NCBI GenBank assembly: GCA_900542875.1
Contig: UQPH01000007.1
Coordinates: 1 to 48,541, forward strand
Length of the DNA stretch: 48,541 nucleotides
Source of the DNA: an uncultured Eubacterium sp.
GTDB taxonomy: Bacteria; Bacillota; Clostridia; Oscillospirales; Acutalibacteraceae
Reading direction: 5' to 3'
Both the position numbers and the translations under genes were made by a program. Positions within the stretch are counted from its first letter, which is position 1. Each line of letters opens with the position of its first letter. Under the pieces are notes generated by a model, which saw nothing but the letters and a program-made list of their open reading frames with translations, was not told the DNA's origin and did no database searches. Below, piece by piece: positions 32,711 through 42,200 of this stretch.

Positions 32711-33058
32711 ATGGAAAAGAACAGAGTAGAATTAAAAATCTACGGAAACACATATACAATTCTTACAGAAGACGATGCGGAATATGTTGAGGAACTCGGC
32801 GAACTCATCAACAAAGAAATGCACGCCGTATCAAATGAATCACCGACCCTGTCACAAACTCAATGTGCGGTACTCGTAGCGCTCGATCAGGCAGATGCCT
32901 GCAAAAAAGCAAACAGCGAGGCGGTTAATCTCAGAGCCCAAATCAAGGATTACATTGAGGATGCGGCAAGAGCAAAATTGGAAGTTGATGTGGCGAGGAG
33001 AGAAATCGAAAGACTTAACAGAGAACTTTCGTCGCTGCGTAACAAAATGGCTGAATAA
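32711..33058 (+). CDS. zapA: Cell division protein ZapA
   Basis: Binds FtsZ and bundles its filaments at the division septum. The 115-residue protein has the N-terminal ZapA beta-alpha domain (VELKIYGNTYTILTEDDAEYVEEL) and a C-terminal coiled coil from about residue 70 (KDYIEDAARAKLEVDVARREIERLNREL by segments). The ATG follows AAAGGTG. It precedes the U32 gene by 85 bases with a hairpin between them; zapA next to a U32 peptidase gene is common in Firmicutes. Confidence 0.9.
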   Translation: MEKNRVELKIYGNTYTILTEDDAEYVEELGELINKEMHAVSNESPTLSQTQCAVLVALDQADACKKANSEAVNLRAQIKDYIEDAARAKLEVDVARREIERLNRELSSLRNKMAE

Positions 33059-33078
33059 GCGAATAAACGAAATTTTTG

Positions 33079-33101
33079 TGCCTCCCTTGTTTCGGGAGGC
33101 A
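33079..33101 (+). terminator. Hairpin between zapA and the U32 gene
   Basis: A perfect 8-bp G/C-rich stem (TGCCTCCC/GGGAGGCA, loop of 7) with a broken T-rich tail (TTAATTATTT). It is probably a weak terminator or processing site allowing partial read-through. Confidence 0.5.
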
Positions 33102-33143
33102 TTAATTATTTAGACAATCAAAACCGTTACAAAGGAAATTTAT

Positions 33144-35138
33144 ATGAGCATGGAAATTTTAGCTCCGGCAGGCAGTACGGACGCACTTATCGCAGGAGTG
33201 AGATGCGGTGCAAACGCAGTCTACCTCGGAATGAAAAATATCAACGCAAGACGCAATGCCGCAAATTTCGGCACAGAGGAATTGGCATCGGCTGTAAAAT
33301 ACTGCCACGAGCGTGATGTAAAGGTATATGTTACGCTGAATATATTAGTAAGCGACGAGGAACTCGAAACGGCGGTGCACACCGCAGAAGAAGCGATAAA
33401 CGCAGGAGCAGACGGTTTTATCGTACAGGATTTGGGACTTGCAAAAATACTGCACGAGCAATTCCCCAAAGTAAGGCTCCACGCCTCCACACAGTGCAGT
33501 GTAAACTCTCCCGAGGGTTTTAAGGCTTTGGAGAAGGCAGGCTTTGTCAGGGCGGTAATACCACGGGAGATGAGTCTTGAGGAAATAAAAGAAATACGAA
33601 AAGCGACCGATATGGAACTCGAACTTTTCGTACACGGTGCGCTGTGTATGAGCGTCAGCGGTCAGTGCTATATGTCCGCAATGCTCGGCGGCAGAAGCGG
33701 AAACAGAGGGCTTTGCGCCCAACCGTGCCGTCTTCCGTTCAGTGCAGACGAGAGCAAAAGTTGTGATTTATCGCTGAAAGATTTGAGCCTTTTGTCACAC
33801 CTTAAAGAAATAGAAGAAGCAGGCGTTTGTTCGCTGAAGATAGAGGGCAGAATGAAGCGACCAGAATATGTTGCCTCGGCAGTAACAAGCTGCAAAAAAG
33901 CACTCCTCGGCGAATATTTACCGAATGACGAAACGGTGCTCAAAAGCGTATTCAGCCGCTCGGGATTTACCGACGGATATTTTACCGGCAAAAGGCAGGA
34001 TATGTTCGGTTACAGACAAAAGGAAGATGTCATTGCGGCAAAGGACGTGCTCAAAGAGTTGTCCCACCTCTACGACAACGAAACGCCGCTTGTGCCGATA
34101 AAACTTGATTTCATATGCAGGGAAAACGAGCCGATTAAATTGAGTGCAACCGCACTCGGCAAAACGGTAACTGTAACAGGCTCCGTTCCCGAAAAAGCCA
34201 TAAACAAACCGATGACCGAGGAAAGCCTCGGCATAAGATTGAAAAAATTCGGCAATACTCAATATTATCCGACTGAAGTAAACATCACGCTTGATGACGG
34301 ATTAATCGTAAAAGCGAGCGAGATTAACGGACTTCGCAGAGAGGTAACCGAACGCCTAAACGAGCAGTCGAACAGGGAAAAAGTTCACTCAACCTATCAC
34401 CTAAAAAAAGACGAGCGAAAAGCAGACGCACCGTATTACACGGCAAGATTTGCAGACCCCGAGGCAATTCCCGACAGGCATCCGTTTAAGCGAATTTTTA
34501 TTCCCGTATGGTGCAAGGACGAAGATTTCGTAGACAACAGAGCGGGAGTCGAACTGCCCAGAGCACTCTTTTCCTGCGAGGACAAGCTGACAAAAAGGCT
34601 GGAACACCTGAAAAAAATCGGTGTAAAAAAGGCACTTTGCTCAAACCTCGGAGCGTACAGACTGGCTGAAAAATACGGCTTTGAAGCGTATGGAGATTTC
34701 GGGCTGAATATATTTAACAGCGAGACGGCAAGGCTGTTCAACTCGCCCATTATTTCCTTTGAGGCAACGCTTGAACAAATAAATTCCATCGACGCAAAGG
34801 ACAAAGGCATAATCGCCTACGGAACACTTCCGCTAATGCTGACGAGAAACTGCCCGATTAAAAATCATATCGGCTGTCAAAACTGCACAGGCAGACTGAC
34901 GGACAGGAAGGATTTTGAGTTCAAGGTAAAATGTTCGCCGTATCCGTGCGTTGAGATATTTAATCCTCTGCCGCTTTATATGGCAGACAGACAGAGGGAG
35001 ATTAACTGCGACTTTCTGCATTTTTATTTTACCGATGAGAGCAAAAAGCAGGTTGAAGAAATTATAAGCAATTTTGAAAACGGTACAAAACTCGACAAAA
35101 AATACACCAGAGGGCTGTACTACCGAGGAGTGGAATAA
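33144..35138 (+). CDS. U32 family protein with DUF3656, RlhA-like
   Basis: U32 proteins are annotated as collagenase-like peptidases, but E. coli members (RlhA, TrhP) hydroxylate RNA with prephenate-dependent chemistry. The N-terminal TIM barrel starts MEILAPAGSTDALIAGVRCGANAVYLG. The U32 signature ELFVHGALCMSVSGQCYMS is at about residues 157-175, followed by GNRGLCAQPCR. A DUF3656 domain (about 290-420) and a C-terminal Cys-rich part (NCPIKNHIGCQNC) follow. The length of 664 is close to RlhA (about 653), which modifies 23S rRNA C2501; that is the best specific guess. It overlaps maf by one base. Confidence 0.88.
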   Translation: MSMEILAPAGSTDALIAGVRCGANAVYLGMKNINARRNAANFGTEELASAVKYCHERDVKVYVTLNILVSDEELETAVHTAEEAINAGADGFIVQDLGLAKILHEQFPKVRLHASTQCSVNSPEGFKALEKAGFVRAVIPREMSLEEIKEIRKATDMELELFVHGALCMSVSGQCYMSAMLGGRSGNRGLCAQPCRLPFSADESKSCDLSLKDLSLLSHLKEIEEAGVCSLKIEGRMKRPEYVASAVTSCKKALLGEYLPNDETVLKSVFSRSGFTDGYFTGKRQDMFGYRQKEDVIAAKDVLKELSHLYDNETPLVPIKLDFICRENEPIKLSATALGKTVTVTGSVPEKAINKPMTEESLGIRLKKFGNTQYYPTEVNITLDDGLIVKASEINGLRREVTERLNEQSNREKVHSTYHLKKDERKADAPYYTARFADPEAIPDRHPFKRIFIPVWCKDEDFVDNRAGVELPRALFSCEDKLTKRLEHLKKIGVKKALCSNLGAYRLAEKYGFEAYGDFGLNIFNSETARLFNSPIISFEATLEQINSIDAKDKGIIAYGTLPLMLTRNCPIKNHIGCQNCTGRLTDRKDFEFKVKCSPYPCVEIFNPLPLYMADRQREINCDFLHFYFTDESKKQVEEIISNFENGTKLDKKYTRGLYYRGVE

Positions 35139-35683
35139 TGATAATTTTAGCATCTAAAAGTCCGAGGCGACACGAGTTGATGAAATACATAACAGAGGAT
35201 TTCATCGTAAAAAGCGCAGACACCGACGAAACACTGCCAAAAGGGATTTCCCCCGAGGAGGCGGTTTTAAGGCTGTCGGCGATTAAGGCAGAACCTTTCA
35301 GGAGCGAAAACGATATTGTAATCGGTGCAGACACGGTGGTTGCGCTCGGCAAAAAAATTCTGGGCAAGCCGAAAAACGACGAGGACGCAAGAAGAATGCT
35401 TCGCTCGCTTTCAGGCAAAACGCACTCGGTTTACACGGGGGTTACAATAATCCGTTCACAGAATTCGGTATCCTTTGCGGTTCAGACGAAGGTGACCTTT
35501 TACGAATTAACCGACAAAGACATTGACACCTATATAAAAACAGGCGAACACCGTGACAAAGCGGGCAGTTACGGCATTCAGGGATACGGTTCGCTGTTTG
35601 TAAAAGAGATAAAAGGCGACTACTTTAATGTAGTGGGACTTCCTATCGGCAGATTAAACAAAGAATTAAATAAAATTTTGTGA
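35138..35683 (+). CDS. maf: Maf-family nucleoside triphosphate pyrophosphatase
   Basis: House-cleaning enzyme hydrolysing dTTP/UTP or modified NTPs to the monophosphate plus PPi, also linked to septum formation. The 181-residue protein has the hallmark ASKSPRRHELM (residues 5-15), IGADTVV (about 67-73), GKPKNDEDARRML and SGKTHSVYTGV. ATG overlaps the U32 stop (TAATG), indicating coupled translation. Its position with zapA fits a division-related transcript. Confidence 0.93.
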   Translation: MIILASKSPRRHELMKYITEDFIVKSADTDETLPKGISPEEAVLRLSAIKAEPFRSENDIVIGADTVVALGKKILGKPKNDEDARRMLRSLSGKTHSVYTGVTIIRSQNSVSFAVQTKVTFYELTDKDIDTYIKTGEHRDKAGSYGIQGYGSLFVKEIKGDYFNVVGLPIGRLNKELNKIL

Positions 35684-35699
35684 TTTAGGGTAAAAATTA

Positions 35700-35727
35700 T
35701 TGCAAAAAATTTATTGTATGTTATAAT
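35700..35727 (+). promoter_or_regulatory. Promoter of the PHP gene
   Basis: -35 TTGCAA (35700-35705), 16-base spacer, perfect -10 TATAAT (35722-35727). A leader of about 55 bases with a small hairpin precedes the AAAGGAG ribosome site. Confidence 0.65.
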
Positions 35728-35786
35728 ATTTACAGGTATTGTGCCTATTTGTCTGTAAAAAATTTAATCGAAAGGAGACTTGATTT

Positions 35787-36671
35787 ATGGCAGCAGACTT
35801 ACATTGTCATACAAAGCTGAGTGACGGCTCGGTCGGTATAGAGGATTTAATAGTAATAGCACAAAAAAGCGGAATTGATACCATAGCAATTACCGATCAT
35901 GATTGTTTGGCAGGCACTGTCAGAGGTCAGGTCATCGGAAAAAGATACGGTGTTACGGTAATTCCGGGAGTTGAACTTTCGGCATTTGACGAAATCGCAG
36001 GAAAAAAAGTACACATCATTTCCTACCTTGCAGACGCACCCGACAGACTTGAAAGAATCTGCAAAAAGACATCGGTTGCACGAAAGAGAGCAGGACAGAT
36101 AATGATGCTTAAAGTTGCGGCAAGATTTCCTGTTGCAAGCGATTTCATCATCAATCACGCAAGCGGCTCAACAAATCTGTTCAAGCAGCATATAATGCAC
36201 GCATTAATGGATGCAGGCTACACCGATAAAATCTTCGGCGACCTGTTCTATACATTATTCGACACAGGCAGCGAAAGCAATGTTCTCGCCCCCACAAAGT
36301 ATCCGAGTGTCAAAGAAGTAATCGACGAAATTCATTCGGCAGGCGGCATAGCAGTGCTTTCCCACCCGGGCAAGTATAAAAACGATGAGGAATTGGACGA
36401 ATATCTCGAACTCGGACTCGACGGAGTTGAGGTATGGAGTCCGTATAATTCTCCCGAGCTCACTCAGGAGCTTGCCGATTACTGCAAGAAACACAAAATT
36501 CTCTTAACCGGCGGCTCAGACTTCCACGGCATTTACGGCAGACACACCGTAACTGTCGGCTCATATTCCACTCCGCAGGAAAACCTGGACAAACTTATGA
36601 GCTACAAAGCACGCAAAAAGAGAGCGGCAAGAAAAGCCGAAAAGGCAGCCGCAGCGGCTCAGGGAGCATAA
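35787..36671 (+). CDS. PHP-domain phosphoesterase (TrpH/YciV-like)
   Basis: A metal-dependent phosphoesterase of 294 residues. The PHP motifs are visible in order: DLHCHTKLSDGS (4-15), ITDHD (37-41), PGVELSAFDE (57-66), LSHPGKY (near 193) and GGSDFHG (near 245). Relatives include E. coli YciV/RNase AM, which acts on 3',5'-bisphosphates and RNA 5' ends, so such a role is possible. The last 25 residues are a Lys/Ala-rich tail (KARKKRAARKAEKAAAAA) that could bind nucleic acid. It is transcribed alone. Confidence 0.88.
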   Translation: MAADLHCHTKLSDGSVGIEDLIVIAQKSGIDTIAITDHDCLAGTVRGQVIGKRYGVTVIPGVELSAFDEIAGKKVHIISYLADAPDRLERICKKTSVARKRAGQIMMLKVAARFPVASDFIINHASGSTNLFKQHIMHALMDAGYTDKIFGDLFYTLFDTGSESNVLAPTKYPSVKEVIDEIHSAGGIAVLSHPGKYKNDEELDEYLELGLDGVEVWSPYNSPELTQELADYCKKHKILLTGGSDFHGIYGRHTVTVGSYSTPQENLDKLMSYKARKKRAARKAEKAAAAAQGA

Positions 36672-36693
36672 ATTCAAATATCACAAGACAGAT

Positions 36694-36733
36694 AAAAGCC
36701 ATTGACTTATTAATTAAAGTCAACGGCTTTTTT
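36694..36733 (+). terminator. Terminator of the PHP gene
   Basis: A 15-bp stem with one mismatch (AAAAGCCATTGACTT with AAGTCAACGGCTTTT) followed by TT and GTTTT. The A-rich left side lets it also act on the converging surface-protein operon. Confidence 0.88.
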
Positions 36734-36763
36734 GTTTTAGTAACTATATTTAATTAATACATA

Positions 36764-37798
36764 TTAATATTTACCGTGAACAAGTCGAGCATAATCCTTT
36801 GCATTTACTATTCCGTCATTATTCACATCAAGCGGAGCAAAACTCTTATTGCAATAATCCATAAATTCCGCCTGTTTTGTATACTCGCAATGACGGCACG
36901 AAAGTTCTGCCGTTTTACCGTCAAAGGCTGTCGGGCGAAGTGTATGGCTGTCACAGGAAAACACGGCTTTTACGGCTATATCTCCCGAAGTTTCGGCACC
37001 CGAGCGCATCTTAGCCGAGAGGTAATATCTTTTTCCCGAAGAAAGATGATACGAAACCTTAAAATTAACATCTTTACCGATATCATCGTTAAAAGCCAAG
37101 GCGGATTTTTTCATCTCGCTGTAACTTGTACTGTAAACATAATTATCGGCATCATAAATAAGGCCGTAGGTGTCACGGCTGCCGCTTGAGGAAAAAGTAA
37201 TAATTCCGTCAGCAGGAGCAACGAACGACCAAAGCGCCTGCTCGTGACTCTCGGTAATATGAGCCACGGCTGTGTTATCGGCTGAGAGCGGTGAATCAAA
37301 ATAAATATGATTTTCGAGACAGAACTGCTGTGCCGCACTCTTTTGAGGGCAATGAGCGACAAAGCCCGAAGTGTTGTCCATATTTGAATTAAAGCCGAAC
37401 GCATAACTGCCGATTTCGGTAACATTACTGCCCAGAGTAATCTCTTTAAGTTTATCGTTTGCACCGAATGCCATATCGCCCAGCGAAGTAACGCTGTCCG
37501 GCAGCGAAACGCTTTCGAGTTCGCTAAAGCCGGCAAAAGAATACGAGCCGATATGTTCTATTCCCTTATTTATAACCACGTTCTTAGTAGCGTCGGCATA
37601 TTCAAACCACGCACGGAAAGAAGAATAGTTACTCTCCGTAAAATCAGTCATTTTTCCGCTTCCCGAAACGGTGAGCGTGAAATTTGAGGGATTATAGGAA
37701 TATCTGACGGAATCGGCGGCATAAGCATAAAACGCAAAAAGCGAACCGACTGCAAAAATCGCCGTCACAACAAGTGCAACAAATTTCTTTTTTGTCAA
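36764..37798 (-). CDS. Secreted LRR (BspA-like) protein with C-terminal half-dockerin
   Basis: An exported surface protein of about 344 residues. I place the start at TTG 37798: AGAGG lies exactly 8 bases upstream, whereas the in-frame GTG at 37807 is inside that ribosome site. The signal peptide is KKKFVALVVTAIFAVGSLFAFYAYA. BspA-type leucine-rich repeats follow (residues ~60-150: LPDSVTSLGDMAFG, LGSNVTEIGSYAFG), then a beta-rich domain. The C-terminus has a CRHC pair, a further Cys and a single calcium-loop repeat LDVNNDGIVNAKDYARL, i.e. half of a type I dockerin. Function: probably adhesion or substrate contact. Last of the three-gene operon. Confidence 0.85.
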   Translation of the reverse strand: MTKKKFVALVVTAIFAVGSLFAFYAYAADSVRYSYNPSNFTLTVSGSGKMTDFTESNYSSFRAWFEYADATKNVVINKGIEHIGSYSFAGFSELESVSLPDSVTSLGDMAFGANDKLKEITLGSNVTEIGSYAFGFNSNMDNTSGFVAHCPQKSAAQQFCLENHIYFDSPLSADNTAVAHITESHEQALWSFVAPADGIITFSSSGSRDTYGLIYDADNYVYSTSYSEMKKSALAFNDDIGKDVNFKVSYHLSSGKRYYLSAKMRSGAETSGDIAVKAVFSCDSHTLRPTAFDGKTAELSCRHCEYTKQAEFMDYCNKSFAPLDVNNDGIVNAKDYARLVHGKY

Positions 37799-37821
37799 TC
37801 GGTTCACCTCTTTACTTCATT

Positions 37822-39216
37822 TTACATCATAGTGAATATAGCATAATCCTTTGCGTTTACAACGCCGTCATTATTTATATCCGCAAGTTCGTTAAATCCA
37901 GCCTCGCCCTTGCGTTTATTACAGGTTTCAAGGAAGTTGAATTTATAATTTACAGTATCGCATTTTGTGCAGTGAATGTCAATATCTCCGCTCTCACTGT
38001 CAAAACTTTTTACAATATTATGATCATCCTCCCATACCGCATAAACATCAAGGTCGCAGAGAACATTCGAGTAATCTTCCGACCAGGAAACAAACTTTTT
38101 ACAAGTCGGCGCTTCGGGAGTTGCGGGAGCAACAGCCGCCGCACCACGCCTTATGAACGCATAGGAAATCCTCTCGGTCTTAGTCTCATCGGTATAGAAA
38201 TTAACCTGATATACATCACGGCTGACCGCAACATTAACACTCATATTTTCGCACTCGGCATTATTCACATTATAGCGATATGTAAAGCCGTCACGCTTCT
38301 TTTGATTAATATCCGTCAACTTGCCCGAAAGATTATCAAGTTCATCGGTATAAAAAACATTATTCTTATACGCAAGCTGTCTGCTCTCGCCCTCATCGGT
38401 CTGATAAACGGTATCAAGAGTAGAGGAAACAAGATTAGAAACATTCTTAAATGCTTTTCCGATATATACTAAATTGCCGCTTAGATATGCGGAAGCGTTT
38501 ATCCACTGATTGCCGATATCCTGCTCGGTAACCCCACTAAGAGAAGTGTTTGCGCTGAGGTCAAGTTCGGGAATATGGTTATTACTGCACGAAAGACTTC
38601 TGAGCGAAGTGTTTGCACTCAAATCAAGCGAAGTAAGTTCGTTTTGATAAAGCGAAAGAGCGGTAAGTGCAGTATTTGACGAGAGGTTAATGCTCGTCAG
38701 TTTATTTGTATCGAGATTCAGCTTTTTCAGTTTCGGACAGCCTGAAAGATTTATCGTCGCAAGCAATCCGCCACGGCAGTTGAGGTCAACGAGTGACGGC
38801 AATGAGCCGATGGTAAGAGTCTCGATGGGATTACCTCCGCATCTTACGAGAACAAGTTTTGTGTTCTTGCTGAGATCAAGTTCTTTAAGTCCGATGTCTG
38901 CCGCATAAAGAGAGGTCGCCGAGGTAAAATATTCAATACCTTTTATGCTCTCGATAGTGGTGTTTGGATAAAGTGAGTCATGAAAAGCAGATACGGTGAG
39001 ACTGCTTACCTCTCTTTCGGACAGCTGAAGAACGCCGTCGGAATTCTTATCGTACTTTTCGCTCACTATTGCCCTGAATACAGGGTCGGGAAAATTTGCT
39101 TCGTTTATTGCTACGGTATCGTCACCGAATGCCGCCACACCCACAGAGAGGCAGGCGACAACGGTAACAAGTGCCAAAATCGAAGCGATATATTTTTTTA
39201 TCTTTAATTTATACAT
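37822..39216 (-). CDS. Secreted leucine-rich-repeat protein with C-terminal half-dockerin
   Basis: A 464-residue exported protein. The signal peptide is residues ~1-30 (IASILALVTVVACLSVGVAA). About residues 80-200 form short internalin-like leucine-rich repeats of 20-22 residues (LDLSANTSLRSLSCSNN). A linker and a small beta domain follow (FYTDETKTERISYAFI…, InlB B-repeat-like). The C-terminal module has CTKC, a further Cys and ADINNDGVVNAKDYAIF, matching the end of the next protein. GGAG lies 10 bases before the ATG. It sits 22 bases after the giant protein and 15-24 bases before the other LRR gene. Confidence 0.85.
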   Translation of the reverse strand: MYKLKIKKYIASILALVTVVACLSVGVAAFGDDTVAINEANFPDPVFRAIVSEKYDKNSDGVLQLSEREVSSLTVSAFHDSLYPNTTIESIKGIEYFTSATSLYAADIGLKELDLSKNTKLVLVRCGGNPIETLTIGSLPSLVDLNCRGGLLATINLSGCPKLKKLNLDTNKLTSINLSSNTALTALSLYQNELTSLDLSANTSLRSLSCSNNHIPELDLSANTSLSGVTEQDIGNQWINASAYLSGNLVYIGKAFKNVSNLVSSTLDTVYQTDEGESRQLAYKNNVFYTDELDNLSGKLTDINQKKRDGFTYRYNVNNAECENMSVNVAVSRDVYQVNFYTDETKTERISYAFIRRGAAAVAPATPEAPTCKKFVSWSEDYSNVLCDLDVYAVWEDDHNIVKSFDSESGDIDIHCTKCDTVNYKFNFLETCNKRKGEAGFNELADINNDGVVNAKDYAIFTMM

Positions 39217-39237
39217 ATTATATATGCTCCGCAGTTA

Positions 39238-42200
39238 TCAGTTTCTTCTAATGGTTACAGGAATCTTTGCGCTGACCTTACTTCCGTCCGGATTTGTTAC
39301 AACGCAGGAAATGTTGGTTGTGTTAATGGGCTTAAGCTTGCCTGGTATTGTAAGATTTACATTACCGTCATTATCAACGGTGATGAGGTCGCCGGCCGTA
39401 GACGACCATACTACCGAAGTAGGCTCAGCCGCAGCACCCGGAACGAGTTGATAAGAAAGCTTGAACGGTTCAAAATCCCTGTAACCCAACTCATAGCCCG
39501 ACTTTGTAACAGAAGTTACAATCTCGCCGTCAAGAAGGATATTTACACCCGTGGCGTTAATAATCTCATCAACTATATTAACGGTGTAACTGTACTCGGT
39601 TACACGGTCGTAATCGTCGGTAACAACAGCCTTAAGAGTAACGGTTGCGGTATCGGCAGTCTTTGTAATCTTAAAGGATTTATCGCCGATTTCGACTGTT
39701 GCGCCCTGTGCGTTTTCGAATGAAAGAACGCATGACTTATACATATCGCCCTGTACGCTTACATCAACCGCAAGTCCGCCGTTTGCCGCAGCGAAGGTCA
39801 TGCCGTCAGCCAATTCCTTATCGCCCGAAGTCATCTTAAGAGTCGGGGTAACGAACTTATGCTCGTCGATAACCGTAAGGGTTTCGGTAAGTTTGGTACA
39901 AGCCTCGTCAATCTCTGCCTGAGAGGCATCGGGATTTGCATAAACCTTTTCGGCAGCCTCAAGGTCTGCTTTAAGCTGCATACCGTACTCGTACTCATAA
40001 TTCATATAATCGAGAGCCTTGGCTCTGGTGATTGCCTCCTGCAAAGCACCTGTGTCCCAAGTGGTCTGAACATCAAGTTCTGCCGTGATACCGCCGTCGA
40101 TAGAGGTAACTCTGATTTTCGTCTTGCCCTGCGTACGGAATGTAACATTGCCGTCGCCATCTACCGTTGCCACGGTTTCGTCAAGCGATTCGTAAAGGCA
40201 ATTTTCAACAGAAGGCTTTGCGGTAATGGCACCGCTTGCGGCGTCGAGCTTATTCGTTGCCTTAATATCAAGCGGAATCTGTTTTGTTTCATTTGGTGCA
40301 CCGTAGAGCAAATCGGAAGTAAATCCTACCTCGCTTACGCCGTATCTTACAAACGATACATAAACGCTGTCGCTGTACTTATCGCCGTAAGCCGTTGTTA
40401 TAGTTGCGGTAATAATTGCTGCGCCCGGTAACATGCCCTTATTCGTAACCTTGCCGTTTGAATCAACGGTAATGTTTTCGGTCGATGAAGTCCACTCGAT
40501 AGTGTCAAACATACCGCCGGCAGGTGCAATGTCATATGCAAGTTGAACATATGCTCCGTTAAGAGCGGTACTCTGAAAACGAACGAAGCCCGGATTTACC
40601 ATACTTACGGTGGACTGTCCGTCATTGAGTTTAAGCGAAATTCCGTTTGCGGCAATATAACCCTTAAGGTTATTATATGCTGCGTTAAGGTCCTTAAGTG
40701 CGGCGTTAACCTCTGCCTGAGATGCCTTGTTTTCGCTTATAATGGTCTTACACTTTTCCACCTGTTCACTCAAAGCATTAAGAGATTCCTCGGTGTACTG
40801 ATTTGTATCCTTAACATCGTTAATGAGTTTTTCGTACTCTTTCGTTTTTTCCGTGAGTTTGCTGTAATCGGTTGTAACTGTAACCTTAACCGTCTTTGTA
40901 AATCCGCCGTCAACAGTCTTTACATAAATATCGCAGGTGCCTGCGTTTACTACGGAAACGAAACCTTTTTCGTCAACGGTTGCAACAGACTCGTCGCTTG
41001 ACGAGAACTCAACCTTATCAAGATATCCGCTCTGTCCGGTTGTGCTCCAATGAAGCTGAACAGGGTCGGACGAGCCGAGAATGTTAAGTTCGCTCTCATC
41101 AACGGTAAGACCCGTACAGGTATTGTCTGACATTACAACCCAAACGGCTCTTTCTGTTGTCTTGCCGTAATGGTCGGTATAAACAACTTTAATTTTTGCA
41201 TAAGCAGTCGAATCTCTTGCAGTCTTATTAGGAGCGATTGTAATATAATTACCCTCGGTTTTATACTGCATATTGTTGTTTTCAACAACCTGCCAAGCAA
41301 CCGAACTGTACATAGCGTTTGACGGAGCAAACGAAGCGGTGAGAGTCAAATCATTATAATCATTCCATTTCGAGTAATTGGACGAAAGGTTAACCGATAC
41401 GGCGTTGTTTTCTCCGACCGTACCGTTCGAAATAACGGTTGTGCCTTTGTCGCCCAGACTTGTGCCGAGTCCACGCATAACCGTATTATATCCGATATTA
41501 ATATCTGTAATCGGAATGTACGGATTAGATTCGAGAAGTGCTCCCGTTTCTTCAAGTTTCTTTGTTGCGGCGTCAATTTCCTCCTGAGTCTTTGACTTGT
41601 CGCCGAGAACGTCGAGTGCCTCATCATAAGCCTGCTTAAATGCAGTGCCGCAATTATACTCATACTTCGTATAATCGGTGTCTTTATATTTTTCGATAGC
41701 AGCTTTAAGTGCTGTTCTGTCGCCCTCTGCGCTAACCTTACACTCGCCGCTTACGCCGCCGTCATAAGATACGCAACGAACGATAGTCGAACCTGCTCCG
41801 ACAAAGGTAACAAGGCCGGTCTGGCTGACTGTCGCAACATCTTCGTCGTCGGACTCCCAATAGTAATCCTTAATGTCCGCAGCATTAATATGAAGTGCGT
41901 CCGAACCCACAGGATAAATTGTTGCCGAAAGTTGCTCGGTTGTACCGATTGCACCCGAAATGCTGTCCTTGGAAAGTTTAACATCCGTTACAGGGTTATA
42001 CGAGAACGAAACATAAACGTCATCGCTGAATTCCTTACCGAACGAATCGGTTACGGTACAGGTAATTCTGCCGTAACACGGCTTTCTCTTTTGGGTCGGT
42101 GAACATACGCCGTCGGACGATACGGAAATATCGGTCGTTGACGACTCCCATTTAACCGACTCGTAAGTTGCATTATTGGGATAAAGTCTGACCTTAAGAT

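Noticed and set aside
41133..41984. Arg-rich small minus-strand frames inside the giant gene
   Set aside because: They are other-frame shadows of the long continuous gene, with no start signals.
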